From the NCBI GenBank assembly GCA_013138975.1, contig WTBR01000129.1, positions 1-52,235 of the forward strand: DNA of 52,235 bases, given 5' to 3'. This DNA comes from Bacteroidales bacterium. Lineage in GTDB: Bacteria; Bacteroidota; Bacteroidia; Bacteroidales; UBA12077. The notes under the pieces were generated by a model. That model was given only the letters and a program-made list of their open reading frames with translations, did no database searches and was not told the DNA's origin. How positions within the stretch are numbered: the first letter of the stretch is position 1; each line of letters begins with the position of its first letter. Below, piece after piece: positions 32,605 to 41,861 of the stretch. Both the position numbers and the translations under genes were made by a program.

Positions 32605-33579
32605 ATGAAAAACACAAAAATTTTATTGTTAAGCGTTTTATCTGCTTTTTTATTTTTCGCATCTTGTGATGATGATGACGATGCTGTTGTAATAAACGAA
32701 GCGAATGAGCTTATTGAATATCTTGAAAGTACAGGAGGAACTGTAGTTAATACTTTCCCTGTGATGATAAAAACTACAGATGTGAACTCTGCAGTTTTAA
32801 CTAGTGCAGATCAATATGTTATGGATATCCGTGATGCTGATGATTATACTATAAGCCATATTGAGGGTGCAGTAAATGTTTTAGCAAGTGATGTGCTTAC
32901 ACATTATGAAGCTAACAACTTACAAGATTATGAAACTGTTGTTATTGCTTGTTATAGTGGTCAAACTGCAGGTTGGGCGAACGGATTGTTAAGAACAATG
33001 GGTTACACCAATACAAAAGACATGAAATGGGGAATGTGTGGTTGGAATGAATCAACTTCTGGATCATGGACAAGTGCTAACAATGTTGGTAATATGTATG
33101 CAACTCAATTAGTTCCTGACGTTACTGCAAAAGCTGTAGAAGGAAATCTTCCAGAATTAAATACAGGCGAAACCGATGCTGAAGATATTTTAAGAGACAG
33201 AGTTGAAACTGTTTTTGCTGAAGGTTTTGGCGAAGCAAATGTTAGCAGTGCAGCAGTATTCGCTGCATCAGAGAACTATTATATAGTTAATTACTGGAAC
33301 GAGACTGACTACAGCTGGGGACATATCCCAGGTGCTATTCAATATACTCCAACAGCATCTTTAACTTCTGATACTTTCTTAAAAACTCTTCCTACTGACA
33401 AGATTATTGCAGTTTATTGTTATACAGGTCAAACATCAGCTCACGTAGCTGCTTATTTAAGAGTATTAGGATATAATGCAAAATCAATTCTTTTTGGTGT
33501 TAATGGAATGTCTCATGATGACATGCCGGGAACAGTTTGGGCAGATACAGAAATTCATGACTATACATTTGGTCAATAA
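32605..33579 (+). CDS. Double-rhodanese-domain lipoprotein
   Basis: 324 residues from the ATG at 32605; a start at 32578 would add nine residues that spoil the signal peptide. The lipobox is FFASC with lipid Cys21 followed by DDDDD, an acidic tract like a surface-export signal. Two rhodanese-like domains follow, each with a Cys at the top of the active-site loop: Cys116 in ACYSGQTAG and Cys272 in YCYTGQTSAH. Typical supporting motifs are MDIRDADDYTISHIEGAVNV and NYWNETDYSWGHIPGAIQY. Both domains seem active, unlike classical tandem rhodaneses in which only one is. Probable role: binding or transfer of sulfane sulfur outside the cell, next to the multihaem cytochrome. Confidence 0.87.
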   Translation: MKNTKILLLSVLSAFLFFASCDDDDDAVVINEANELIEYLESTGGTVVNTFPVMIKTTDVNSAVLTSADQYVMDIRDADDYTISHIEGAVNVLASDVLTHYEANNLQDYETVVIACYSGQTAGWANGLLRTMGYTNTKDMKWGMCGWNESTSGSWTSANNVGNMYATQLVPDVTAKAVEGNLPELNTGETDAEDILRDRVETVFAEGFGEANVSSAAVFAASENYYIVNYWNETDYSWGHIPGAIQYTPTASLTSDTFLKTLPTDKIIAVYCYTGQTSAHVAAYLRVLGYNAKSILFGVNGMSHDDMPGTVWADTEIHDYTFGQ

Positions 33580-33597
33580 TAATATTGAGAAAAGGGT

Positions 33598-33632
33598 AAA
33601 AAAAGAGATTGTGTAATGCAATCTCTTTTTTT
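33598..33632 (+). terminator. Terminator of the cytochrome-rhodanese operon
   Basis: AAAAAAAGAGATTG and CAATCTCTTTTTTT form a 14-bp stem with a 7-nt loop, ending in a T-run, 19 bp after the rhodanese gene. Confidence 0.85.
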
Positions 33633-33654
33633 AATATATTATGAGAATCAAGGC

Positions 33655-33800
33655 TTGAAACTTGATAAAGCTTTTTCGCTGTAACGCACTGAAAGTGCAG
33701 TTAATTTCAGCCCGAAGGCAAGGCCTTGGGTTGAATTATTGTGAATAAATATTCGCCTTGAAAAGGCAACTTAATTTAAATTGACCTGTAAGGACGTAAA
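33655..33800. repeat. Dispersed intergenic repeat with short REP-like dyads
   Basis: Contains AACGCACTGAAAGTGCAGTTAAT, CCCGAAGGCAAGGCCTTGGGTT and CGCCTTGAAAAGGCAACTTAAT, each a small hairpin (GCACTGAAAGTGC, GGCAAGGCC, GCCTTGAAAAGGC). Sequences of this form are familiar to me as repeated intergenic elements in Bacteroidota; only this copy is in the window. Description of the pieces is direct, the family assignment is from memory. Confidence 0.5.
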
Positions 33801-33867
33801 TCTCTAATTATGTACTTATATCTCAATAACTTATAATTTTTGTGAATATCCATATTAAAATTTACTA

Positions 33868-34842
33868 ATGAAAAATTCAAAATACATATTATTAAGTATC
33901 CTTTCGGTGTTTCTACTTTTTGCTGCATGCGATGAAGATGATTCTTTAATCAATGAAACTAAGATTCTCGCAGAATATCTTGGTGAGTTTGTTAATACTG
34001 ATCCATTCCCTGCAATGATTAAATCAACAGATGTACATAATGCTGTATTAACTTCGAGTACAGATATGTATATTATTGATACTCGTGCTGCGGCTGATTA
34101 TAATACTGGACACATTCGAGGAGCAGTAAATGTAGCATTTAGTGACCTGCTAAGTCATTACGAATTTAATTCCTTAGAATCAAAAGAAACAGTAACCATC
34201 TTATGTTATAGTGGTCAGGGAGCGAGTTATGGAACTTCTTTACTCCGCATGCTAGGTTATTCTAACGTAAAAGCTATGACATGGGGAATGTGTAGCTGGA
34301 ACACAGCCACAAGTGATTATTGGGTAAGTGGAATTAGTAATGCTAAAGCTACTCAAATGGTGAAAACTGCCGGTACTAAAAACGACGCTGGAAACCTACC
34401 TGTGATAAACACCGGAGAATCTACAGGAGAAGCGATACTTCGTGCACGTGTTGAAGAATTATTTGAAATAGGTGTTGGTGATGCTAAAATCACAAATGCA
34501 GATGCATTTTTAAACAGTGCAACAAATTACACTGTTAATTACTGGAAACAAGAACATTATGAAATAGGTCACATTCCTGAATCTGTACAATATACTCCAA
34601 AAGCTAGTCTTTCTTATGCTCAAGAGTTAACAACTCTTCCAACAGATAAAACTATAGTTGTATATTGCTATACTGGTCATACTTCATCATTTGTGGCTGC
34701 TTACCTAAGAGTTTTAGGATATGAAGCTAAAACATTACTTTTTGGAGCTAATGGAATGATGTATGACAAAATGCTTAAAGAAGGAGATATGACTATATTT
34801 AAAGAAGAGTCTGACGTGCTTGACTATGAGCTGGTTCAATAA
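33868..34842 (+). CDS. Second double-rhodanese-domain lipoprotein (paralog)
   Basis: 324 residues, same design as the protein at 32605: lipobox LLFAAC with Cys21 followed by DEDD, then two rhodanese domains with Cys113 (LCYSGQGAS) and Cys267 (YCYTGHTSS). The two paralogs also share a KxMxWGMCxWN segment after the first domain, which adds another conserved Cys (Cys142 here). A terminator and a repeat separate it from the first copy, so it has its own promoter. The duplication suggests either subfunction for different sulfur compounds or a dosage effect. Probably surface-exposed by the acidic residues after the lipid Cys. Confidence 0.86.
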   Translation: MKNSKYILLSILSVFLLFAACDEDDSLINETKILAEYLGEFVNTDPFPAMIKSTDVHNAVLTSSTDMYIIDTRAAADYNTGHIRGAVNVAFSDLLSHYEFNSLESKETVTILCYSGQGASYGTSLLRMLGYSNVKAMTWGMCSWNTATSDYWVSGISNAKATQMVKTAGTKNDAGNLPVINTGESTGEAILRARVEELFEIGVGDAKITNADAFLNSATNYTVNYWKQEHYEIGHIPESVQYTPKASLSYAQELTTLPTDKTIVVYCYTGHTSSFVAAYLRVLGYEAKTLLFGANGMMYDKMLKEGDMTIFKEESDVLDYELVQ

Positions 34843-34887
34843 AATTAAAAAGATTAGTCTCTAGAAAAAAATAATCAAATAAACATT

Positions 34888-35127
34888 ATGCATAATTTAT
34901 GTTCCAAAACTCAAAAATGTCCACTTTTTAATGATAATTTATTAAAAAGGAAAGAATCGGCAGAAACTTATAAAAATATTTTTTGTCGGGATAATACAAA
35001 ATACAAGGAGTGTAAAAGATTTATTATTTCCGAAAAAGTTGGTAAATGCGCCAATTTTGTAATGCCGAACTCAATGCTAAGTATTGAGCAAATAACGGAA
35101 AGAATGAGAAATGAAAGACTGATTTAA
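34888..35127 (+). CDS. Small Cys-rich protein, possible metal or iron-sulfur binder
   Basis: 79 residues with Cys at 5, 11, 33, 42 and 54 in the pattern LCSKTQKCPLF...YKNIFCRDNTKYKECKRF...GKCANFVMPN. Small proteins with a CxxxxxCPxF start and a Y-x(2-3)-FC...C-[KA]-R segment occur elsewhere in anaerobes, but I do not know a function. There is no signal peptide, so it is probably cytosolic. It starts 45 bp after the second rhodanese gene and is likely cotranscribed with it. Metal or cluster binding is inferred only from the Cys. Confidence 0.65.
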   Translation: MHNLCSKTQKCPLFNDNLLKRKESAETYKNIFCRDNTKYKECKRFIISEKVGKCANFVMPNSMLSIEQITERMRNERLI

Positions 35128-35155
35128 TAACACATTAAATATTCTTTTTTGAAAA

Positions 35156-35277
35156 GGGCTGTCCAAAAAGTTGTCTATACTTCGACAAGCTCAGCATGAC
35201 AACTTTCTACTAATCAGCTTGTCACACTGAGCTTGTCGAAGTGTTTTTACTTTAAAACTAACTCTTTGGACAGCTCC
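35156..35277. repeat. CTTCGACAAGCTC-type inverted repeat, copy 1
   Basis: Outer arms GGGCTGTCCAAAAAG (35156-35170) and CTCTTTGGACAGCTCC (35262-35277). Inside, ACTTCGACAAGCTCAGCATGAC pairs imperfectly with GTCACACTGAGCTTGTCGAAGTG. The same element recurs at 41862-42000 (reverse orientation) and 49543-49675. Confidence 0.85.
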
Positions 35278-35406
35278 TATTTTTATATCAATTCTTTTGT
35301 ATTGAAAGCTACTCCAAATTAATTTCATTGAAAATAGAAACACATTGCATATTTTAGGCATTTATCTAATAATACTTATCTTAGCAAAATTAAATCGTAA
35401 TATACA

Positions 35407-35943
35407 ATGAAAACCAAACTGATACTTCTTTTTGCAATTAGCATAATATCAATTAAACTATATAGTCAGAATTTAAAAGTTGGCGATAAAGCTCCTGATA
35501 TAGTTCAGAATTTAATTACAGGTGAAGAATTTCAATTATCGGAATTAAGTGGCAAAATGATATTAATTGATTTCTGGGCATCATGGTGTAAACCGTGTAG
35601 AAAAGAAAATCCAAATATTGTGGCAATATACCATGAATATAAAGATCAAAACTTTAAAAATGGTAAAGGATTTACTGTATTGGGTGTATCATTAGATTTT
35701 AAAAAAGTCGCTTGGGAAAATGCAATTAAGGCAGATCAACTTGATTGGCCTTACCATATAGGTGATTTAAAAGGATGGAAAAATTCAGTAGCACAATCCT
35801 ATTCTATTAGAAGCATTCCTTCAAGTTATTTGATTGACGGTGATGGTATAATTGTTGGCATTAACCTAAGAGGATCTGATCTTGAATCAAAACTTAAAAA
35901 GCAGCTAAAAAAAAAGTCCTTCTTTTCTTTCAAAAACGAATAA
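35407..35943 (+). CDS. TlpA/ResA-like exported thioredoxin-fold protein
   Basis: 178 residues. Signal peptide MKTKLILLFAISIISIKLYSQ, then the TlpA-like opening LKVGDKAPDIVQNLITGEEFQLSELSGKMILIDFWASWCKPCRKENP, with the redox pair Cys61/Cys64 in WCKPC. The cis-Pro region SIRSIPSSYLID follows. Such proteins reduce disulfides in the cell envelope, for instance apocytochrome c haem sites. The position after the cytochrome/rhodanese genes fits a thiol role there, although it is a separate transcription unit. The basic C-terminus (KLKKQLKKKSFFSFKNE) is slightly unusual. Confidence 0.88.
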   Translation: MKTKLILLFAISIISIKLYSQNLKVGDKAPDIVQNLITGEEFQLSELSGKMILIDFWASWCKPCRKENPNIVAIYHEYKDQNFKNGKGFTVLGVSLDFKKVAWENAIKADQLDWPYHIGDLKGWKNSVAQSYSIRSIPSSYLIDGDGIIVGINLRGSDLESKLKKQLKKKSFFSFKNE

Positions 35944-35962
35944 AAAGAACCTAATTTAAAAT

Positions 35963-35995
35963 AAAAAGTCGGCAAAATTAAATTGCCGACTTTTT
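35963..35995. terminator. Bidirectional terminator
   Basis: AAAAAGTCGGCAA and TTGCCGACTTTTT form a 13-bp stem between the convergent genes ending at 35943 and 36014. Confidence 0.88.
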
Positions 35996-36013
35996 CAATT
36001 ATTTATAATGCGT

Positions 36014-36349
36014 TTATCGTTGACTTTTTTCTATAACTCTATCACGCAAAGCTAACAATTTGATGATAATTTCATTTTTTTCCTGATCATAAGATGCTGA
36101 TTTTTTTGAGCTAGCACAACCAAGGTTGTCATATAAGCTATTCACCCCAGCGTCAGTATCAGGATATGAATCACCATTATAAGTCCAGTAACAATCTTCA
36201 CCATCAGTACAGCAAAGAGTCACTTCTGGTTCTCCTTCACAAATTTCGTCTTGTTCACATGCTTCAACAGGGTCTTCTTCACAACTAGTATAGGTGGCAA
36301 GCATTACCCCGAAAAGCAACATTGATAATATAAAAAAGCTCTTCTTCAT
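36014..36349 (-). CDS. Small Cys-rich lipoprotein of unknown function
   Basis: 111 residues. Signal MKKSFFILSMLLFGVMLATYTSC with lipid Cys23 followed by EED, again an acidic start typical of surface lipoproteins. Further Cys lie in ACEQDEICEGEPEVTLCCTDGEDCYW and LGC, suggesting disulfides. The rest is acidic with a short basic C-terminal helix. No family recognised. It is 27 bp from the AsmA-family gene upstream and probably cotranscribed with it. Confidence 0.7.
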   Translation of the reverse strand: MKKSFFILSMLLFGVMLATYTSCEEDPVEACEQDEICEGEPEVTLCCTDGEDCYWTYNGDSYPDTDAGVNSLYDNLGCASSKKSASYDQEKNEIIIKLLALRDRVIEKSQR

Positions 36350-36376
36350 ATCTTTGTTTTTTAATGAATAAATATT

Positions 36377-39300
36377 TTATTTTATTTTTGAATTTACTTT
36401 TGTGTCAAAGTTAAACAATCTAGGATCAAATCTGAATTTTAACATTTTTTCCTGCATTTTAATCTTACTTGCCATACTTTTTTGTAATGATTTATTATCA
36501 AAACCATTTTTACTTTTACCATTAAGACTATACACTATAATTTCCCGTGTACCTCCCTCAATATCGGTAACTTCATCGCCAGCCTTTTTTTGCTTTTTAA
36601 GTTCTTTTTTCGATTTACCAAACAATATTTCTGATAATTGTATTTGTAAATGATATTCATAATCTTCACCAAAACTTTGCATACCATAGGCTGTGATATC
36701 TAAGGCTGTACTTGAAATATACGTTTCGGGAACATATATTGCTCCTTTAGATATAAATATATCACTATTAAGTGTTTTAAATTTTATATTATCCAACTCG
36801 TTAATTCCTGTAAACTTAGATAAACTTGTTGCTGGTTCATAATTATATACTCCTCCATCTTCAATTTTAAAATCACCCTTTACTCTCATGTCCTTTTCTA
36901 CTAAAGAATCTCCTATGAGCACAAACCTGCTATACATATCTATTGAGAATAGGCCGCTTAAATTTTCATGAGAAATACTTGGTTCGTAAAAATCCTCAAA
37001 ATCATCAAAATCTTGCAATAATTTCTTAACATCCATACTCTCAACAACATTATACATCTCTATAGAAGATTTATTTTCCGGTTTTAAAGTATATTTAACA
37101 GATGTATTCATGTCTCCTTCAAACGCACTTAGTTTAAATTGATCAAGTATATAAACACTATCTTGTACGTTAAATAAGGTAGATATATCTTCTATAAGAA
37201 CTTTATCATAAGTTAAGCTTTTTACTTTTGCTACACCTTTTATAAGCATGGTATAATTTATTGGCTCAGAAATAGAATCAACTTCTGCATAAGTTTTATT
37301 TTGAGTTGAATCAAGCAACAAAGAATCTGTCTCCATAAATGGAGCAAACATGTTATAATCCAAATCGCCTAAGCTTAATCGAGTATCAACAAATAATTGT
37401 TCTTTATTATTCAGGATAACCGAATTATAAATATTCTCAATTCTTGTTTTATCAATTTCAAACTCAATCCCACCAGCAATTCCACTCATTTTATTAACTG
37501 TAATTGCTGAAGGGCTCATATTCACTAAACCTGAGAAATTTTCAATTTTATATAATGAATCGTCGGGCATTTCTACCGAAATACTATCAAAATTTAATTT
37601 AAATTCACTGCTATTAAATACAATGCCCATTGCTTGATCTGCAATCGAATCCAAATTTAATGTTCCTGAAGATCTAATATTTGCCGAAACATTTCCTGTT
37701 AAACTATTTACAATGGAATCTGGCAACATAGTAAAAATCTCATCTAAGTTTAATTTTATATTACTAGTAAATGAATAAGTTGGATGATCAAAGTTCTTAA
37801 CCTTAGCAAAACCACTAAATTCTGAACTCTCTGTTTCAAGGTGGTAAGATTTTAAATCCAAACTCATCTCTGATGTATTGTTTATACTTCCTTTGAAATG
37901 AGCATCAAGAGATGTATTCTTAAGATTTACTTTATAATCTGGAATTGAAATACTTAAGTTATTAATCCTAAAATTATTAGGTTTGTAAGCGAGTTCACTT
38001 GAAAAATTCTTGATTGTTAAGGATGTATCTACATCAACATTAAAATCCGTCAACTTAATGTTGGCTCGACTATTTGCCATCACATAATCAATAAAATCAT
38101 CACCAATAGAATCCGGCACTTCTCCTTTTGTTGAAATACTTGCTATAATTTTTCCATCAATGTATTGAACCGTCGAATCAGGAATGAAATCACTAAACTC
38201 AGCCACATTAATTTCCATATTCGATTTAACATTGTATTTAGGATGATCAATATCTATAACTGAAAAAATCACATCAAACTTACTTTGTTCTGTTTCAAAA
38301 TGAAATGAGCTAAAATCTACTTGTGTAGACTTATTATTTCTTAAAATACCATTTGTAATTTGCCCTTTAAATGAAATATTTTTTAGCTCTGGATAATCTT
38401 TTGTAACGATCCTACCATTTTGAAAATTAACATTTAGATCAACTTTAGGTAATTCGGATTCTGAGACAATTCCTTTAACAGTAGCATCCATATTCATTTT
38501 TCCGGAAACTGTATTTATGCCAAATTCCTTAAGCATTTCTTTTGGAGCATACTTAATTAATTCATTTACAATTAAATCTGAACCCTCAAATCGCAAATCG
38601 GTTTTAATAACTTCGCCTAAAAGAACAGTCCCTAATAAATTTAATCTAGCTCCATCTGTATCTACAACAAATTGTTTTATACTTACAGAATCATCTTCAT
38701 AATCTACATCAAATTTTACATCGGTATTATTCATTAAGTCTAAATTAGTTTCCTCAAAACTAACATCAGTAAGATTTATGGCTCCGGTTACAGAAGCTGA
38801 TATATGCTCACCATCAAGTTTGGCTTTTACCTTTACATCTGGAATAATAATTTTTGCTGCTGTTTTCAATGAATTATCACTAAAATTACACACAATGTTC
38901 TTAAATGAAATATCACTTAAGGTTAAATTTAATGGTTCTGCAGATATTGTATCCACTTCAACTATTTCAGTTGTATCCATCAAGAAATCAAAATTAGAGG
39001 CTCCACTTGTATCAACAAAATAATTAATATTAGCTCCATCAATATCAACTTTCATTATTTCAACAATTCCTTTTAATAAGGGTTTTGATTTAACCGATAC
39101 ATATATTTTACTGATGTTTATAATAGTATCTTGCTCAATAGAAACATTGTCAAAATCTTTTTGTTTTTTTGGAGAACCTAAGTATACTTCATTTAATTCA
39201 ATTGTAGCGAAAGGAAAATTACGTAATAATGTAAACGATACATTATCAATAATTACCGGGGCTTCAATTGATTCACTAACTTTTTTCAGAGCAATATCAG

Positions 39301-39400
39301 TTATCTTATTTTCGGCCAATTTTGCAGTTATTACTAAAACTATTACAAGCGTAATAACAACAATAACAAGGTACATAAATATTTTGAGTAGCTTTTTCAT
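36377..39400 (-). CDS. AsmA-family envelope protein
   Basis: 1007 residues. One N-terminal membrane helix (LLKIFMYLVIVVITLVIVLVITAKLAENKI), then the AsmA start VSESIEAPVIIDNVSFTLLRNFPFATIELNEVYLG, and a long repetitive beta-strand region with many ISxxN and LDLKS-like strands. The C-terminal part has the AsmA2-like segment DNIKFKTLNSDIFISKGAIYVPETYISSTALDITAYGMQSFGEDYEYHLQIQLSEIL. By family, it is a periplasmic bridge-type protein involved in lipid transport to, or assembly of, the outer membrane. It is typical of the phylum, and nothing links it specifically to the sulfur genes. Confidence 0.85.
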   Translation of the reverse strand: MKKLLKIFMYLVIVVITLVIVLVITAKLAENKITDIALKKVSESIEAPVIIDNVSFTLLRNFPFATIELNEVYLGSPKKQKDFDNVSIEQDTIINISKIYVSVKSKPLLKGIVEIMKVDIDGANINYFVDTSGASNFDFLMDTTEIVEVDTISAEPLNLTLSDISFKNIVCNFSDNSLKTAAKIIIPDVKVKAKLDGEHISASVTGAINLTDVSFEETNLDLMNNTDVKFDVDYEDDSVSIKQFVVDTDGARLNLLGTVLLGEVIKTDLRFEGSDLIVNELIKYAPKEMLKEFGINTVSGKMNMDATVKGIVSESELPKVDLNVNFQNGRIVTKDYPELKNISFKGQITNGILRNNKSTQVDFSSFHFETEQSKFDVIFSVIDIDHPKYNVKSNMEINVAEFSDFIPDSTVQYIDGKIIASISTKGEVPDSIGDDFIDYVMANSRANIKLTDFNVDVDTSLTIKNFSSELAYKPNNFRINNLSISIPDYKVNLKNTSLDAHFKGSINNTSEMSLDLKSYHLETESSEFSGFAKVKNFDHPTYSFTSNIKLNLDEIFTMLPDSIVNSLTGNVSANIRSSGTLNLDSIADQAMGIVFNSSEFKLNFDSISVEMPDDSLYKIENFSGLVNMSPSAITVNKMSGIAGGIEFEIDKTRIENIYNSVILNNKEQLFVDTRLSLGDLDYNMFAPFMETDSLLLDSTQNKTYAEVDSISEPINYTMLIKGVAKVKSLTYDKVLIEDISTLFNVQDSVYILDQFKLSAFEGDMNTSVKYTLKPENKSSIEMYNVVESMDVKKLLQDFDDFEDFYEPSISHENLSGLFSIDMYSRFVLIGDSLVEKDMRVKGDFKIEDGGVYNYEPATSLSKFTGINELDNIKFKTLNSDIFISKGAIYVPETYISSTALDITAYGMQSFGEDYEYHLQIQLSEILFGKSKKELKKQKKAGDEVTDIEGGTREIIVYSLNGKSKNGFDNKSLQKSMASKIKMQEKMLKFRFDPRLFNFDTKVNSKIK

Positions 39401-39811
39401 TTATTTTAGGTTTGAATATCAAAAATTTAACTGATGGTCATTTACTAGTCGAAATTATCCTATTTCGTTTTATAAACAATAATAAAACGCAATTTACAAA
39501 AATTGAAAATAGGTATTGTTCCACAGTATGCAAAAAACATTTTAAATCAATTTCTTTTTAGCAATAGTTCGTTACATTTTTGTACTAGTTTAAGATTAAG
39601 AACTTTGGCAATTTAGCTTAAATTAATCATACGTCTAATTATCAAAAGTTTAACTTTTTGCAAAATTCAACTTTGCCAAAGATTAACAAAGTATTGTTTT
39701 AGAACTTTGGGTTTAATTAAAATCAGCTATTTTTACCACGCAATAAATTAAGCGATATATTTTTTTGCAATTAAAGAAACCGACATTAATTCTTTAAATA
39801 TATTATATGCT
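39401..39811. other. Gene-free divergent promoter region
   Basis: No coding potential in about 410 bp between the AsmA-family gene (minus) and the M49 peptidase gene (plus). It is A/T-rich, with a loosely repeated AACTTTG motif (39655-39712) that could include promoter elements. No exact TAnnTTTG with a well-placed -33 could be assigned. Confidence 0.5.
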
Positions 39812-41860
39812 ATGAAAAAACACATTAAATTAATCTCTTTAATTTTTATATTAATGACAACACTATTTGTTTCCAGTTGTACAGAAAAACCTGTCCAGAC
39901 AGAAGAAAAATTTCAATACCAAATTGATCGTTTCGCCGAAATCAAAATATTACGTTATCAGATTCCTGATTTTGATAATCTGGATTTACGTCAGAAAACA
40001 CTTTTATATTATTTAAGTGAAGCTGCTAAATGTGGTAGAGATATTACTTTTGATCAGAATTTCAAACACAATCTTTTTGTAAGAAAAACTCTTGACGTAA
40101 TTGTTTTAAGCTACACTGGCGATAAAGCATCTGAAGATTTCGAAAAATTTATGACTTACACAAAGACGGTTTGGTTTTCGGGTGGTATTCATCATCATTA
40201 TTCAACCGATAAATTTATACCAGAATTTAGCGAGGAATATTTTGAGACACTAATTCTTAATTCCGACGCTTCAAAACTTCCTTTACAGAAAAATCAATCT
40301 GTAGAAGAACTAATAAAAGAAATAACTCCAATAATGTTCGATCCTAATTTATATGCTAAAAAAATCGAATCTAAAAAAGGAGAAGATGTTGTTGCTAAAT
40401 CTGCCACCAACTATTACGAAGGTGTAACTATAGATGAAGTTAATAATTATTATGAAAAACTGATAGTTGAAAATGATCCTACTCCAATTAGCTATGGATT
40501 AAATACGAAACTTGTAAAAGAAAATGGTAAAGTAAAAGAACTTGCATGGACAGTTGACGGGATGTATGGTGCTGCTATTACTAAAATTATTTATTGGTTA
40601 GAGAAAGCAAAAACTGTTGCCGAAAACGAAAAACAAGCAAAAGAATTTGAATTGCTAATAGAATATTACAAAACAGGTGATTTAGAAATTTGGGACGAAT
40701 ACAATATTCTTTGGGCAAGTAACAATGATGTAAAAATTGATTACTTAAATGCTTTTATCGAAGTTTACGATGATCCAATGGCGATGAAAGGTACTTGGGA
40801 AGCATTAGTTAATGTAAAAAATGATAAAGCAACTGAACTAACTCAAATAATTGGTCAGCAAGCTCAATGGTTCGAAGATAATTCCCCGGTTGACACAAAA
40901 TTCAAGAAAGAAAAAGTAAAAGGTGTAACAGCAAAAGTTATTGATGTTGTTCAATTAGGTGGTGCGTCTTATCCTACTTCACCATTAGGTATTAATTTAC
41001 CAAATTCCGATTGGATTCGTAAAGATCATGGATCAAAATCTGTTACTTTAAAAAATATTGGTTTTGCATATGACCAAAGTGGCAAATCAGGACTACTTGA
41101 CGAATTTGTTGAAAGCACCGAAGTAAGAGAACGAATTAAAAAATACGTAGATGTTACCGGAATGCTTCACACCGACTTACACGAAGTTGTAGGACATGGC
41201 AGTGGACAGTTGTTAAAAGGTACTGATTCAGGAGATTTAAAAGGATATCAAACTCCACTAGAAGAAGCACGTGCCGATTTATTTGGCCTTTATTATTTAC
41301 CAGATACTAAACTTGTTGAATTAGGTCTGTTACCTAATGCTGAAGCCTACAAAGCACAATACGATTCTTATCTCTTAAACGGCTTAATTACACAATTAGC
41401 AAGAATAAAACTTGGTAAAAACGTGGAACAAGCTCATATGCGAGCTCGTCAAACCATTTGTAAATGGGTGTATGAAAACGGTAAAGCAGAGAATGTAATT
41501 GAAATGTACACAAAAGAAAGTGAAACATTTATCAGAATTAATGATTATACAAAATTACGAAGCTTATTCGGAGATTTATTAGCAGAAATTCAACGCATAA
41601 AATCAGAAGGTGATTATGCAGCTGGAGAAGCTATGATAGAATCATATGGTGTAACCGTTAATCTGGATTTACACAAAGAATTACTCGAACGATATGCAAA
41701 ACTAAACCGTGCAGTATTTGGAGGTTTTATAAATCCGGATTTAATTCCTGTAATGGAAAATGGAGAAATAACTGACGTTAAGGTTGAATATCCAGATGAT
41801 TACACAAAACAAATGATTCAATACGGGGAAGAATACTCATACTTACCAGCGTATAATTAA
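39812..41860 (+). CDS. Dipeptidyl-peptidase III-like (M49) zinc lipoprotein
   Basis: 682 residues. Lipoprotein signal ending in FVSSC (Cys23). The M49 zinc motif HExxGH is HEVVGH near residue 455 (TDLHEVVGHGSGQLLKG), and the second ligand motif EEARAD lies about 25 residues later. Length and layout fit the bacterial DPP III family, which removes dipeptides from the N-terminus of oligopeptides. The lipoprotein signal puts it in the envelope, as with other Bacteroidota M49 members. Single gene, followed by an inverted repeat. Confidence 0.88.
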   Translation: MKKHIKLISLIFILMTTLFVSSCTEKPVQTEEKFQYQIDRFAEIKILRYQIPDFDNLDLRQKTLLYYLSEAAKCGRDITFDQNFKHNLFVRKTLDVIVLSYTGDKASEDFEKFMTYTKTVWFSGGIHHHYSTDKFIPEFSEEYFETLILNSDASKLPLQKNQSVEELIKEITPIMFDPNLYAKKIESKKGEDVVAKSATNYYEGVTIDEVNNYYEKLIVENDPTPISYGLNTKLVKENGKVKELAWTVDGMYGAAITKIIYWLEKAKTVAENEKQAKEFELLIEYYKTGDLEIWDEYNILWASNNDVKIDYLNAFIEVYDDPMAMKGTWEALVNVKNDKATELTQIIGQQAQWFEDNSPVDTKFKKEKVKGVTAKVIDVVQLGGASYPTSPLGINLPNSDWIRKDHGSKSVTLKNIGFAYDQSGKSGLLDEFVESTEVRERIKKYVDVTGMLHTDLHEVVGHGSGQLLKGTDSGDLKGYQTPLEEARADLFGLYYLPDTKLVELGLLPNAEAYKAQYDSYLLNGLITQLARIKLGKNVEQAHMRARQTICKWVYENGKAENVIEMYTKESETFIRINDYTKLRSLFGDLLAEIQRIKSEGDYAAGEAMIESYGVTVNLDLHKELLERYAKLNRAVFGGFINPDLIPVMENGEITDVKVEYPDDYTKQMIQYGEEYSYLPAYN

Positions 41861-41861
41861 A

